Shown piece by piece: positions 20,213-30,006 of a stretch of DNA of 64,000 nucleotides (position 1 is its first letter; each line of letters begins with the position of its first letter). This stretch comes from Armatimonadota bacterium. Its GTDB lineage: Bacteria > Armatimonadota > Hebobacteria > CAIYQO01. The stretch is taken from assembly GCA_029553475.1 (NCBI GenBank), contig JAKPKV010000114.1, positions 1 to 64,000 of the forward strand. Direction: 5' to 3'. The notes under the pieces were generated by a model that was given only the letters and a program-made list of their open reading frames with translations, searched no databases and was not told the origin of the DNA. The translations under genes were made by a program, and so were the position numbers.

Positions 20213-20458
20213 GGACCACCTCCATACCCCCCGCCCGGCCGGGCGGGGAAGAGACGTATGACCATTCTCTTCGTCACGAACGGGCGCTTTCCCTGCCAGA
20301 TGCGTGGTTTTTCTCACTTAAGCGATGCTTAGCCACCGGTTGAAGCGGGCTTTATCGGGCTTGAGCCGGCGTTAAAGTCCACCCGGTATGCTGTACGTGA
20401 CTTCGGGCGGCGACAGCCAAATTTCACCCCGAAGACGCTTTGCAAGGAGAGTGTCACA

Positions 20459-21871
20459 ATGTCTATGCGCATCCGGCGCGAGCGTGGCTTCACGCTCATC
20501 GAACTGCTCGTCGTCATCGCGGTGATCGCGATTCTGGCGGCGATCATCTTCCCGGTGTTTGCCAAAGCCCAGGCCAAGGCCAAGCAGACCCATTGTCTGA
20601 GCAACATCCGCCAGCTCAGCACCGCCACCCTCATGTTCGTGCAGGACAACCGCGGCCAACTGATGGACGCCGACACCTGGGCGAGCGATCTGGATGAGTA
20701 TGTCGGCAACCGCAAGGTCTTCACCTGCCCGCTGGACACCAATGGCGATGGCTACGTCAGCTACGGCCTCAGCGGCCTGCTGGTGGGCGCCAATGGCGCA
20801 GGCGTGAAGCAGTCGAACATATTGAACCCCTCCGAAGTGGGCCTGTATGCCGACGCCACCTCCATGCGGTTCCCCGATGCGCCGGTGTTGAATTACGGCG
20901 GCCAGAGCGGGACCGACTTCGTGAAGCGCCACAGCCTCTGCATCTCCTTCATGGACGGCCATGCCGAACCCCTCGGCGGCAGGAAGCAGTTTGACCTGAA
21001 CGATCCCGACAGCCCCGTCGCCCGCGCCTTCTACCAGGCCGCCGGGTTCGGCTGGGTCGTCAATCCGGGCGGCGGCGTGATGCGTCCCGCGACGGCGCCG
21101 GTGAGCGGCACCTTCAAGGTCGGCGGCTCCACCACCGTGAAACCGATCTGGGAAGCGGCCATCGCCGGCTGGACCGCGGCGCGCGGTGCAAATCCGAACG
21201 CGCTGTTTGAAGGCTCCGACTACTGGCAGACCCGCAAAGACGGCAGCACCAACGACGTGGGCGGCGCCTCCAGCAAAAAGACCGGCATCGAAGACACCGA
21301 CATCATCGCCACGGACGCGGTCGGGATCATCGTCTCCTCCGCCAGCAAGCTGGGCTTGACCGCGATGTCCGCTGCCCAGGCACTGCCGTACTACACCACG
21401 AAGCCGGCGGATGTCAACGGCAACGCGGTGCATGTCTACACCCGCGACGAGCACTCCGGCACCTATGAGTTCTTCGTGAAGACCGTGCTGAAGTCCGCCA
21501 ATGGCGGGACCGTGCCGACCCTCGGCGCCCACGTGATTGTCGTCTCTTCCGCGCAGGAGCTGGTGTCGAAGGTCAGCGCGGACCCGTATGCGATCGGGTA
21601 CGCCGGCCTCGGCGAAGCTGATCCGACGAAAGTGACGGTCCTCGACTTCATCACGGCCGGCGACGCTGTCCAGCAGTATAGCCGCCAGGCGGTGGAAGAT
21701 GGTAACTGGGGGCTGATCCGCCCGCTGTACGGCAAGCGAACGGGCTCCACCAGCGCCGCCGGCGACGCGTTCATGGCCTATGTGAAGAGCGCGGATTTCC
21801 AGCAGAGCACGCTGTTCAAGAGCCTGTTCTTCAAACCGATGGCGGCCGAGGCGTATCCGACGGCCTTCTAA
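20459..21871 (+). CDS. Prepilin N-terminal / H-x9-DG-H protein fused to PstS-like phosphate-binding domain
   Basis: [63 protein letters not shown]; then TFKVGGSTTVKPIWEAAIAGW...DVGGASSKK...HSGTYEFFVKTVL...IGYAGLGEA, matching PstS motifs; payload from about 21100. Confidence 0.85.
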   Translation: MSMRIRRERGFTLIELLVVIAVIAILAAIIFPVFAKAQAKAKQTHCLSNIRQLSTATLMFVQDNRGQLMDADTWASDLDEYVGNRKVFTCPLDTNGDGYVSYGLSGLLVGANGAGVKQSNILNPSEVGLYADATSMRFPDAPVLNYGGQSGTDFVKRHSLCISFMDGHAEPLGGRKQFDLNDPDSPVARAFYQAAGFGWVVNPGGGVMRPATAPVSGTFKVGGSTTVKPIWEAAIAGWTAARGANPNALFEGSDYWQTRKDGSTNDVGGASSKKTGIEDTDIIATDAVGIIVSSASKLGLTAMSAAQALPYYTTKPADVNGNAVHVYTRDEHSGTYEFFVKTVLKSANGGTVPTLGAHVIVVSSAQELVSKVSADPYAIGYAGLGEADPTKVTVLDFITAGDAVQQYSRQAVEDGNWGLIRPLYGKRTGSTSAAGDAFMAYVKSADFQQSTLFKSLFFKPMAAEAYPTAF

Positions 21872-22102
21872 CGGAGCAACAACGCGCGCGAAGGATCGAA
21901 ACGCGCGAGGCGGGCCGGCGTGCGAACGCCGGCCCGCCTCGATCGTTGGTGCGGCGATCCGACGCGCGAAGATGCGCCCATGCCCCATAACCGTTCGCGT
22001 TTTTGCGTATGTGTCCTGATCGAAGCAACCTAACCCCCCGCCCCCCTTCCCTGAGAGGGAAGGGGGAGTGATGGTGTGCAGATCCGGTGCTCCCCTTCCC
22101 TC

Positions 22103-22272
22103 GATGTTCTTTGACACATGACTCCCGCGTTGCTCGGTATCCGGTGAGTCGGCCCGGTCCGGTGAGTCCACGACGGTGGACTTCGTGGCTCCAGCCCCGG
22201 ATTTCAATCCGGGAGACGCACACCTGCCGATGCCCAGCCCACTAGAGCGGTATTCATTTGTCAAAGAGCATG
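22103..22272. repeat. Inverted pair of family F repeats
   Basis: 22103-22161 atgttctttgacacatgactcccgcgttgctcggtatccggtgagtcggcccgg; 22236-22272 carries the inverted gcggtattcatttgtcaaagagcatg end. Confidence 0.65.
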
Positions 22273-22391
22273 TAGGGAAGGGGTTGGGGGTGAGGTGTGC
22301 GCGCGGATGGCAATGCACTCAGAGAAACGTGAACAGATACCATGCCCCCGCCCTCTTGCCAGTCCTCAAACAGGTGTGCTACAGTGAGGCT

Positions 22392-24917
22392 ATGGCCGAC
22401 ACGGCGCAGTCAGGCGAGGCGCGCTTCTGGCAGCAGCTCCGCAAGCCGCTGGAGCTGGAGCTGGAGCACGATTGTCCGGATGACGCCATCATCCAACTGA
22501 GCATCGGCGAGTTCGCCCGCCGGTGGGCGGAGCGTTGCGCCGCGCCCGCCGAGGAGGACCGCCGGCTGGCGCTCGCCATCGCCCGCGGCCTGCGCGACTA
22601 CGCGACGATGACGGTGGCCGAGCGCCGCCGCCGGGCGATGGCGGCCATTGACCTGTTGCGCCGCCGTGAAGCCAGCGCCGTCGTGGCGCTGCCGCTGCCG
22701 AAGAAAAAGAAGGCTCCGCCCAAGCGCGCCGCCCCCTCCCGTCCGGCGAAACCCGCCGCCGCGCCCGCGCCGCTGCCGACCGGGCAGGAGCTGCTGGAGC
22801 TGCCCATCAGCGGGCTGGCGCCCCGCGCGCGCTGGCCGATGCTGCTGGCGAAGCTGAACCTGTACACCGTGCGCGACCTGCTCTACCACGTGCCGCGCGA
22901 GTGGCTGGCGCTGTCGCGCATCGCCGACCTCCCCGACGGCGCCCGCGCCGCCATCGTCGGGGAAGTGGCCGACCGCCAGGCAGACCGCCTGCCGTCGCGG
23001 GCCGCGCCGCGGCCGCTGTACAAGTACACCCTCACCGTGCGCGACGACTCCGGCGAGGCGTGGGTGACCGCCATCACCATGGAGGCGGAGCGCCCCCGGG
23101 GCGGCGCGCGGCCGTCCTGGACGCCCAACAGGCTGACGTTCCCCGTCGGCCAGCGCGTCTTCGTGATGGGCAAGGTGGAGCGCACCGGCACGCTGGTGGA
23201 GCTGCGCATGGAGGACATCTTCCCGGTATCGGCGGCGGAAGAGGACGCGCTGCGCCCGGGCGCGCCGGTGCCGCTGTACCCGCTGACGCACGGCGTCTAT
23301 CAAAACCAGGTGCACCGCGCCGTGCTGCGCGTCTTCGCCGCGTTGGGGGACGACCCGGAGGCGCTGCCCGACCCGCTGCCGGCGGCGCTGCGCGAGCACT
23401 ACGGCCTGCCGCCCATCCTCGCCGCGCTGCGCGAGCTGCACCAGCCCACCGATCCTCCGCGGCACGAGCAGGCGCGCAAGCGGCTGGCCTTCGAGGAATT
23501 TCTCGTCATTCAGCTCGTGCTCGGCCAGCGCCGCCTGCGCGCGCACCGGCAGCACGGCGCGGCGCTGCACGGTCCGGAGGCGCTCGCCGACCTGGTGGCG
23601 CGCATGGCGCCCTTCGAGCCGACGCTGGCGCAGTGGCGCGTGCTGGGCGAGATCGAGGACGACCTGCGCGGCGCCCGCCCGATGAATCGCCTGCTGCAGG
23701 GCGACGTCGGCTCCGGCAAGACGCTCATCGCCGCCGCGGCGCTGGCCTTCGCCCATCGCGCCGGCTTTCAGGCCGCCATCATGGCGCCCACGGAAATCCT
23801 CGCCGAGCAGCTCTACCTGGTGTTGACGCGCCTCCTGGCGCCGCTGGGCATCGCCCCCACGCTGCTGGTGGGCGGCATGCCCGCCGGCGACCGCCGCGCC
23901 GCGCTGGAGGCGCTGGCCAGCGGCGACGCCCCCATCGCCGTCGGCACGCACGCGCTCATTCAGGAGGGGGTGACATTCACGCGGCTGGGGCTGGTGGTGG
24001 TGGACGAGCAGCACCGCTTCGGCGTGCTGCAGCGCGCCACGCTGCGCGGCAAGGGCCGCGTGCCGAATACGCTGGTGATGACCGCCACCCCCATCCCGCG
24101 CACCCTCGCCCTCACGCTGTACGGCGACCTGGACATCTCCGTGCTCGACGAGCTGCCGCCGGGCCGCCGCGAGGTAGAGACGCGCTGGCTGTCCGCCACC
24201 GAGATCCGCGAGGCGTACGACGAGATCCGCGCGCAGGTGGCGCGGGGACGGCAGGCCTACGTGCTCTGCCCGCTGGTGGAGCAGTCCGAGCTGCTGCAGG
24301 CCGACGCCGCGGTGGAGATGGCCGAGGAGCTGCGGGCGCGCGTCTTCCCCGACCTGCGGGTGGGCCTGCTGCACGGCCGCATGAAGCCGGAGGAGAAGGC
24401 GGCGGCGATGGAAGATTTTCGCGCCGGCGTCACCCACGTCCTCGCGTGCACCACCGTCATCGAGGTGGGCGTGGACGTGCCCAACGCCACCCTGATCCTC
24501 ATCCATAACGCCGAGCGCTTCGGCCTCGCGCAGCTTCACCAGCTGCGCGGGCGGGTGGGACGGTCGCACGAACCCTCCACCTGCATCCTGGTCACCCACC
24601 CGCGCTTCGACCCCGCCCAGCCGGATGACGACCTGCCCGCCCGCCGGCGGCTAAAGGCGATCATCGCCAGCCAGGACGGCTTTCAGATTGCCGACGCCGA
24701 CATGCGCCTTCGCGGCCCCGGCGAGTTTCTCGGCACCCGCCAGAGCGGCCTGCTCGACTTCCACATCGGCAACCTGCTGCGCGACGGCACATACATGGAG
24801 CAGGCCCGCCAGGCGGCGGGGGCGCTGCTGCAGCACGACCCCGACCTGGCGCGGCACCCGGACCTGGCCCGCCGCGTGGGCCGGTTGAAAGTGAAGCTGG
24901 ACCAGTTCCGCGAGTGA
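22392..24917 (+). CDS. recG: ATP-dependent DNA helicase RecG
   Basis: NRLLQGDVGSGKTLIAAAALAFAHRAGFQAAIMAPTEILAEQ; VVDEQHRFGVLQR; MTATPIPRTLALTLYGDLD; QLHQLRGRVGR. Confidence 0.95.
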   Translation: MADTAQSGEARFWQQLRKPLELELEHDCPDDAIIQLSIGEFARRWAERCAAPAEEDRRLALAIARGLRDYATMTVAERRRRAMAAIDLLRRREASAVVALPLPKKKKAPPKRAAPSRPAKPAAAPAPLPTGQELLELPISGLAPRARWPMLLAKLNLYTVRDLLYHVPREWLALSRIADLPDGARAAIVGEVADRQADRLPSRAAPRPLYKYTLTVRDDSGEAWVTAITMEAERPRGGARPSWTPNRLTFPVGQRVFVMGKVERTGTLVELRMEDIFPVSAAEEDALRPGAPVPLYPLTHGVYQNQVHRAVLRVFAALGDDPEALPDPLPAALREHYGLPPILAALRELHQPTDPPRHEQARKRLAFEEFLVIQLVLGQRRLRAHRQHGAALHGPEALADLVARMAPFEPTLAQWRVLGEIEDDLRGARPMNRLLQGDVGSGKTLIAAAALAFAHRAGFQAAIMAPTEILAEQLYLVLTRLLAPLGIAPTLLVGGMPAGDRRAALEALASGDAPIAVGTHALIQEGVTFTRLGLVVVDEQHRFGVLQRATLRGKGRVPNTLVMTATPIPRTLALTLYGDLDISVLDELPPGRREVETRWLSATEIREAYDEIRAQVARGRQAYVLCPLVEQSELLQADAAVEMAEELRARVFPDLRVGLLHGRMKPEEKAAAMEDFRAGVTHVLACTTVIEVGVDVPNATLILIHNAERFGLAQLHQLRGRVGRSHEPSTCILVTHPRFDPAQPDDDLPARRRLKAIIASQDGFQIADADMRLRGPGEFLGTRQSGLLDFHIGNLLRDGTYMEQARQAAGALLQHDPDLARHPDLARRVGRLKVKLDQFRE

Positions 24918-24937
24918 GTACCGTACGGAGGCCCACC

Positions 24938-25657
24938 ATGACGATGCGTGAAGATCGTGCTGACACGCTGCTCGATATCAGCGACGAAAACGGTCCGCCA
25001 AGCGCGCTGGAGCAGGCCTTCCCGTGGCTCTCCACCGTCTCGCTGGTCGTCGCCAATCTCATCCCGCTGGCGGGCGTGCTCTGCTGGGGGTGGAGCATCT
25101 TCGCCATCATGTTCCTGTTCTGGGCGGAGAATATCGTCGTCGGCGTCGTCAACATTCTCCGCATGCTCGTGTGCAAGCCCGATCAACCGATGGGCTGGTT
25201 GGTCAAGCTCTTCTTCATCCCCTTTTTCACCTTCCACTACGGCATGTTCTGCGCCGGGCACGGCCTCTTCGTGCTGTTGCTCTTCGGCGGCATGGGGCAG
25301 GCGGTCGGGGTGATGGAGCATTTCGGACCACGCACGATTCTCGACCTGCTTCAGCTCGGCCTGCGGGGGCAGCCGGGCATCACGTATGCCGTCATCGGCC
25401 TCGCGATCAGCCATCTCATCTCCTTTGGCGTGAATTTCATCGGACGCGGCGAATACCGCCGCGCGGACGCGAGCACGCTGATGCACCGTCCCTACGGCCG
25501 CATCGTCGTGCTGCATCTCACCCTCCTCTTCGGCGCTTTCCTGCTGACGCTCACCGGGCTCAAAGGCGCCGCCGCCGCGCTGCTGGTGGCGCTGAAACTC
25601 GGCATGGATCTGAAAGCGCACCTGAAGGAGCGGCAAAAACTCGCCGGCACGGGGTGA
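24938..25657 (+). CDS. DUF6498-like integral membrane protein
   Basis: Multiple TM segments; FLFWAENIVVGVVNILRML and FFIPFFTFHYGMFCAGHGLFV motifs. Confidence 0.7.
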   Translation: MTMREDRADTLLDISDENGPPSALEQAFPWLSTVSLVVANLIPLAGVLCWGWSIFAIMFLFWAENIVVGVVNILRMLVCKPDQPMGWLVKLFFIPFFTFHYGMFCAGHGLFVLLLFGGMGQAVGVMEHFGPRTILDLLQLGLRGQPGITYAVIGLAISHLISFGVNFIGRGEYRRADASTLMHRPYGRIVVLHLTLLFGAFLLTLTGLKGAAAALLVALKLGMDLKAHLKERQKLAGTG

Positions 25658-25812
25658 ACCGCGCCGTTCAGCGCGCGGGGTGAAGAAGCGGCGATATGCT
25701 CGCGGCGGGGAATATGCTATACTACAGGTGCGCCGCGCCGTTCGGCAGGCATGCATCCCTGCGGCATGGAATCGTTCAGGTATCACACCGTGGTCATCAT
25801 GAGGGAGCGCGC

Positions 25813-26310
25813 GTGAACAAGAAGCAAGCTACCGTTCTGTGGGTTGTCCTCGTCCTCGTCGCCCTGATGGGCCTCGTGCCCCCGTGGCAGCAGCGGGTGA
25901 AAACCACGCTGATGGGCTTTGACAACGTCGAGTCGTCTTCCTACTCACCGATCTTCATGCAGCCCAAACCGAATTACGCCTGGTACCCCGAGCAGTACCG
26001 CACGCGCCCGGAATGGAGCATGGTGCTGCGGAAAAGCACCCGGGTCGTGGTGGACCTCCCGCGTCTGGGCGTGCAGTGGGCCACGGTCGTCCTCGTCGGC
26101 ATCGCCCTCTTCGTCCTCCTTGGCGACCGCAAGCGCCGCGAGCTGGCGCCCAAAGAGCGCATGTCCTACCTGGAGCGCATGAAGCGCGCCGGGGCGGCCG
26201 GCGGGGCGGTCCCATCCGCGGAAATGGCGCTGGACGAAGAGGACCTGACCGAAGACGATGCCCCCACCGCCAGCGACCCGAAACACGTCTTCTCCGATGA
26301 TGAGCTGTGA
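25813..26310 (+). CDS. Hypothetical membrane protein (GTG start)
   Basis: N-terminal TM, internal [16 protein letters not shown]; acidic C-terminus. Confidence 0.6.
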   Translation: MNKKQATVLWVVLVLVALMGLVPPWQQRVKTTLMGFDNVESSSYSPIFMQPKPNYAWYPEQYRTRPEWSMVLRKSTRVVVDLPRLGVQWATVVLVGIALFVLLGDRKRRELAPKERMSYLERMKRAGAAGGAVPSAEMALDEEDLTEDDAPTASDPKHVFSDDEL

Positions 26311-26338
26311 ACCCGCCGGCGCGCGCCGGCCTCTAGCG

Positions 26339-27019
26339 ATGCACGCCGTCGCCCTCATCTCCGGCGGCCTGGACAGCGCGACCGCGGCGGCGATGGCCGC
26401 GGCGGACGGCTACACCCTCTACGGCCTGACCATCTGCTACGGGCAGCGCCACCTGCGCGAGGTAGACGCGGCGCGCGCGGTGGCGGCGGGGCTGGGCGTG
26501 CGCGAGCACAAGGTGGTGGATATCGCCCTGCGCGAGATCGGCGGCAGCGCGCTCACCGCGGATATCCCCGTGCCGGAAGGCCGCTCCGCGCCGGAGATGG
26601 CGGCGGAGATCCCCATCACTTACGTGCCGGCGCGCAACACCATCTTCCTGGCGGTGGCGCTGGGCTACGCCGAGGTGGTGGGGGCGGAGACGCTGGTGCT
26701 GGGGGTGAACCAGGTGGATTACAGCGGCTATCCCGACTGCCGAGAGGAGTTTTTACGGGCCTTCGAGACGCTGGCCAACCTCGCCACGAAGGCGGGGGTG
26801 GACGGCGCCGCGCATTTCCGCATCTACGCGCCGCTGCTGCATCGCACGAAAGCGGAGATCATCCGCGCGGGCCGGCGGCTGGGGGTGGATTACGGCCGTA
26901 CCTGGAGCTGCTACGCCGGCGGCGACGTCGCCTGCGGGCGCTGCGATAGCTGCCTGCTGCGGCGGGCGGGCTTTCGCGAGGCCGGCGTCCGCGACCCGCT
27001 GCCCTACGCCGAAAGTTGA
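26339..27019 (+). CDS. queC: 7-cyano-7-deazaguanine synthase
   Basis: [16 protein letters not shown]-loop; [19 protein letters not shown]-x8-CGRCDSC zinc motif. Confidence 0.95.
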   Translation: MHAVALISGGLDSATAAAMAAADGYTLYGLTICYGQRHLREVDAARAVAAGLGVREHKVVDIALREIGGSALTADIPVPEGRSAPEMAAEIPITYVPARNTIFLAVALGYAEVVGAETLVLGVNQVDYSGYPDCREEFLRAFETLANLATKAGVDGAAHFRIYAPLLHRTKAEIIRAGRRLGVDYGRTWSCYAGGDVACGRCDSCLLRRAGFREAGVRDPLPYAES

Positions 27020-27077
27020 CGGAAACCGACTACTATCCTCCCTGATTGAGGGGTATCATGACGGCGGGAGGCCGGCG

Positions 27078-27341
27078 ATGACGGACAATATTCGTGAGGA
27101 AATCCGGGTGACGGGCGAACAACTGCTGCAGCAGGTGCGGACGCTGCTGCACGAAGGCAACGTGCGCTCCATCACCATCAAGGATAACAAGGGCGTCACC
27201 GTGCTGATGCTGCCGCTGACGGTGGGGGTCATCGGCGTGGCCCTCGCCCCCATGCTGGCGGCGGTGGGCGCCGCCGCGGCGCTGCTCACCGAGTGTACCA
27301 TCTCGGTGGAACGACGGCCGGAGACGCCGCCGGCGCCGTAG
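27078..27341 (+). CDS. DUF4342-like small protein
   Basis: LLQQVRTLLHEGNVRSITIKDNKGVTVLMLPLTVGVIGVALAPMLAAVGAAAALLTECTISVER. Confidence 0.8.
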   Translation: MTDNIREEIRVTGEQLLQQVRTLLHEGNVRSITIKDNKGVTVLMLPLTVGVIGVALAPMLAAVGAAAALLTECTISVERRPETPPAP

Positions 27342-27380
27342 GCCAATACGGCGCCACGGCAACAGGATGCGCTCGGTACC

Positions 27381-27481
27381 ACCGGGACTGACCCCGCATG
27401 GCCGGTTCGGCAAGCGGCGGCGCCGATGCACGCTCGCGTCACGCACAGTGCCACTTACGCCATGCGGAGTCTGTCCCTTCT
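27381..27481 (+). repeat. Family H repeat (diverged copy)
   Basis: accgggactgaccccgcatggccggttcgg...ccacttacgccatgcggagtctgtcccttc. Confidence 0.65.
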
Positions 27482-27514
27482 CCGCTCATTTTGCATGACC
27501 AAAGGAGAACGCTC

Positions 27515-28345
27515 ATGCCATCCTTCGCCGGTTCCCTTCCCCCGCTCACCCCGCGCACCATGGGCACGGGGGGCATCACCGACCCCTCCAATCCCGAGCA
27601 CGTGGCGATCGCGCGGCTGGCGATGGACGCCGGGGTGTGGCTCCACGTGGCGGACTACGGCGGCGGCGTGTACGCGGTGCTGAAGCGGGCGTTCGCGGAC
27701 GACCCCGCCCACGTGCCGCCGTGCATCGTGAAGATTGACGGCACCAGCGCGCGGGGCCTGCGTGACTCGGTGGAGGACTGCCTGCGCCGCACCGGGCTGG
27801 AGCGCATCGCCGTCGGGCAGGTGTGCGGATACCCGCTGTGCGCGGAGCCGGAGGCGCTGGCGGAGGCGCTGGGCGACCTGCGCGCGCGCGGCGTCATCGG
27901 CAGCTACATCATGGATGTCATCCCCTCCTACGCCGCCGCCGTGCTGCACGCCGCCGCCGCCCGCCGCTTCGACGGCTACATCTTCTATCTCAACGTGATG
28001 GAGCGCGCGCTCAGCGACGCCGCCTACGCGCGGCTGGTCGCCGACGGCACGCCCATCCTCGCCATGCGCACCTTCGGCGGCCGCGACGGCGCCAACTACC
28101 TGAACAACGCCGACCATCCCCGCCGCGCCGCGCTGGAGCCGCTCTACCAGCGCGCCGGCTGCGCCGACCGGCTGGAATTCTGCGTCCGCTTCCCGCTCAG
28201 TCTGCCCACCGTGCGCACCACCATCGGCAGCACCGGCAGCCCGGCGCATCTGCGCGCCTTGCTGACGGCGAACACCGCCCCGCTGGACGCCGACGTCGCC
28301 GCCGGCATCGAGGCGCTGCACCGCCAGTGGAACGCGGACCGCTGA
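27515..28345 (+). CDS. Aldo/keto reductase-like protein
   Basis: TIM-barrel-like; RTMGTGGITDP, GVIGSYIMDVIPSY; distant similarity to the AKR fold. Confidence 0.5.
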   Translation: MPSFAGSLPPLTPRTMGTGGITDPSNPEHVAIARLAMDAGVWLHVADYGGGVYAVLKRAFADDPAHVPPCIVKIDGTSARGLRDSVEDCLRRTGLERIAVGQVCGYPLCAEPEALAEALGDLRARGVIGSYIMDVIPSYAAAVLHAAAARRFDGYIFYLNVMERALSDAAYARLVADGTPILAMRTFGGRDGANYLNNADHPRRAALEPLYQRAGCADRLEFCVRFPLSLPTVRTTIGSTGSPAHLRALLTANTAPLDADVAAGIEALHRQWNADR

Positions 28346-28532
28346 CCCCCCGCGCGAATCATGACACGTTCTTGACCGCGCGCGCGGCACAACCCGTGCG
28401 CGGGCGCGCCGATTCTGCTATAATATCGTACGGTCGTTTTGGATTCGCTGTCTCTGCCATCTGCTTCAGTCTCAAGCGGTCATGGGCGCGACGACCACGC
28501 CCGCACCCGGAGACTCCACGAAGGAGTGCAGG

Positions 28533-28910
28533 ATGTCATCGGTCACCGAGATTGCCCGCGACGCGCGGGAGGCCGCGCTGAAAAGCGTCACCCCGGAAAC
28601 CTGGAGCCTGCAAAAAGAAAATGCGTTGTTGAATGGCGTGGTCGCCATCTACCGGACGCTGGCGCCACTGCCGGACGATACGCCCGAAGACCTGGCGCTG
28701 CGCGCGCTGCAGCTGTCGCTGCAGCAGCAGCCGGCGCGCAAGCGCATGCTGGCCGTGCTGCTCGACCGCATCCGCCAGCGCCAGGGCCTGCCGCAGGACG
28801 CGCAGGCGCTCCGCATCATCCTCGGGCACATCCTCACCCGCGTGGAAGACGCGCGCACCCCGCCGCGCGGGCTGGCGGACCGGGTGCGGCGCTTCATCGC
28901 GAAGATCTGA
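28533..28910 (+). CDS. Hypothetical small protein
   Basis: ATG with aaggag RBS; TATAAT-like -10 upstream near 28420. Confidence 0.55.
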   Translation: MSSVTEIARDAREAALKSVTPETWSLQKENALLNGVVAIYRTLAPLPDDTPEDLALRALQLSLQQQPARKRMLAVLLDRIRQRQGLPQDAQALRIILGHILTRVEDARTPPRGLADRVRRFIAKI

Positions 28911-28919
28911 TACGACGGG

Positions 28920-29037
28920 TATTCACCGCAGAGGACGCAGAGCGCGCAGAGGGGTTGGTATTGCAAATTGACAATTCCAAATTGTCTCTTTGAAAAGCCT
29001 CATGACTTCCTCTGCGCGCTCTGCGATCTCTGCGGTG
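28920..29037. repeat. Inverted CACCGCAGAGgacGCAGAGCGCGCAGAGG repeat pair
   Basis: attcaccgcagaggacgcagagcgcgcagagg ... cctctgcgcgctctgcgatctctgcggtg. Confidence 0.8.
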
Positions 29038-29497
29038 CCGTAACAGCCTCCCTCGCGGATGCCATAACCTTGAGCGACTCTCCGGCCGTCCAGTACGCGC
29101 GGCTGCCGGCCAGCAGCGCCACCCCCACGGTCACGTAGAGGACGCCGACGGTGCCGATGAAGTGCCAGTGCGCGCCCGCCCAGCGGCAGGCCAGGCCCAG
29201 CGCCATCATGCCGAGGATCATCAGGTAGGTGGCGGGGCTGTAGAGGCGCCAGATGGGCGTGTGCGCGGGCAGCCGGGCAATACGCGCGCTGATGCGCCGC
29301 GCCGCCCGCGCCAGCAGCGTGCTCCCTTTCACCACCCCGAGCAGCGCGGCCAGCGGCAGCAGCACGCCCAGCCACGGATGATAGCGGGGATCGCCCAGCA
29401 GCCACAGCAGGCCCCGCGCGCAGAGCACCATCCCCACCACCATCCACACCAGCGCCGCGTGCCGGACATGCTGGCGCTGGGTTACCGTCACCATCAT
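29000..29497 (-). CDS. Hypothetical membrane protein whose C-terminus is encoded by a dispersed repeat
   Basis: Hydrophobic segments; C-terminus AVTAPQRSQSAQRKS comes from the caccgcagagatcgcagagcgcgcagagg repeat. Confidence 0.55.
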   Translation of the reverse strand: MMVTVTQRQHVRHAALVWMVVGMVLCARGLLWLLGDPRYHPWLGVLLPLAALLGVVKGSTLLARAARRISARIARLPAHTPIWRLYSPATYLMILGMMALGLACRWAGAHWHFIGTVGVLYVTVGVALLAGSRAYWTAGESLKVMASAREAVTAPQRSQSAQRKS

Positions 29498-29684
29498 GAT
29501 GTCATAATACGACAAATCCGAGTAAAATACACCTCTCCACCACGCCGGACGGGCGAGCGTCCCCGCGCCCACTGCCGTTCACCGCATCACGCCCCTCTCC
29601 CGCTGGGAGAGGGGGCCGGGGGTGAGGGCCGCATGTGCACCCCGCCACCCAACCCCGTTCGTAGTGCGCAGCGGGGCGGAGCAC

Positions 29685-29752
29685 ACTGGGGACTGTCCCC
29701 CTGCACGCCGTGACCAGATGATCCACAGGCCGTTCACCGGGACTGTCCCCAT
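29685..29752 (+). repeat. Family C repeat, copy 3
   Basis: cactggggactgtccccctgcacgccgtgaccagatgatccacaggccgttcaccgggactgtcccc. Confidence 0.8.
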
Positions 29753-29816
29753 ATGCCTAGCTTTAGCGGAGGGGGGAGTGCCGTGCGGAGTTGCTGACGG
29801 TTGCAGACATGCACAA

Positions 29817-29882
29817 TGGGGACAGTCCCGGTGGAGCCCCTGTGGATCATCTGGTTACGGCGTTCAGGGGGACAGTCCCCAT
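29817..29882 (-). repeat. Family C repeat, copy 4 (inverted)
   Basis: tggggacagtcccggtggagcccctgtggatcatctggttacggcgttcagggggacagtcccca. Confidence 0.8.
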
Positions 29883-30006
29883 TTGACGGCACTCCGTCCT
29901 TCGCCCCATTGGCAAACAAACGTTTTTCTGCTCTCCTCCCGCCCGTGCCGGCAGGGGGAGAGGGCACGCGGGGGGCGCGTCAGCTACGCGCCGCCAGCGC
30001 CGTGTC

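Noticed and set aside
20372-22318. 648-aa reverse ORF
   Set aside because: Antisense to the prepilin-PstS gene and runs through repeats.
22410-24599. 729-aa reverse ORF
   Set aside because: Antisense to recG, low-complexity shadow frame.
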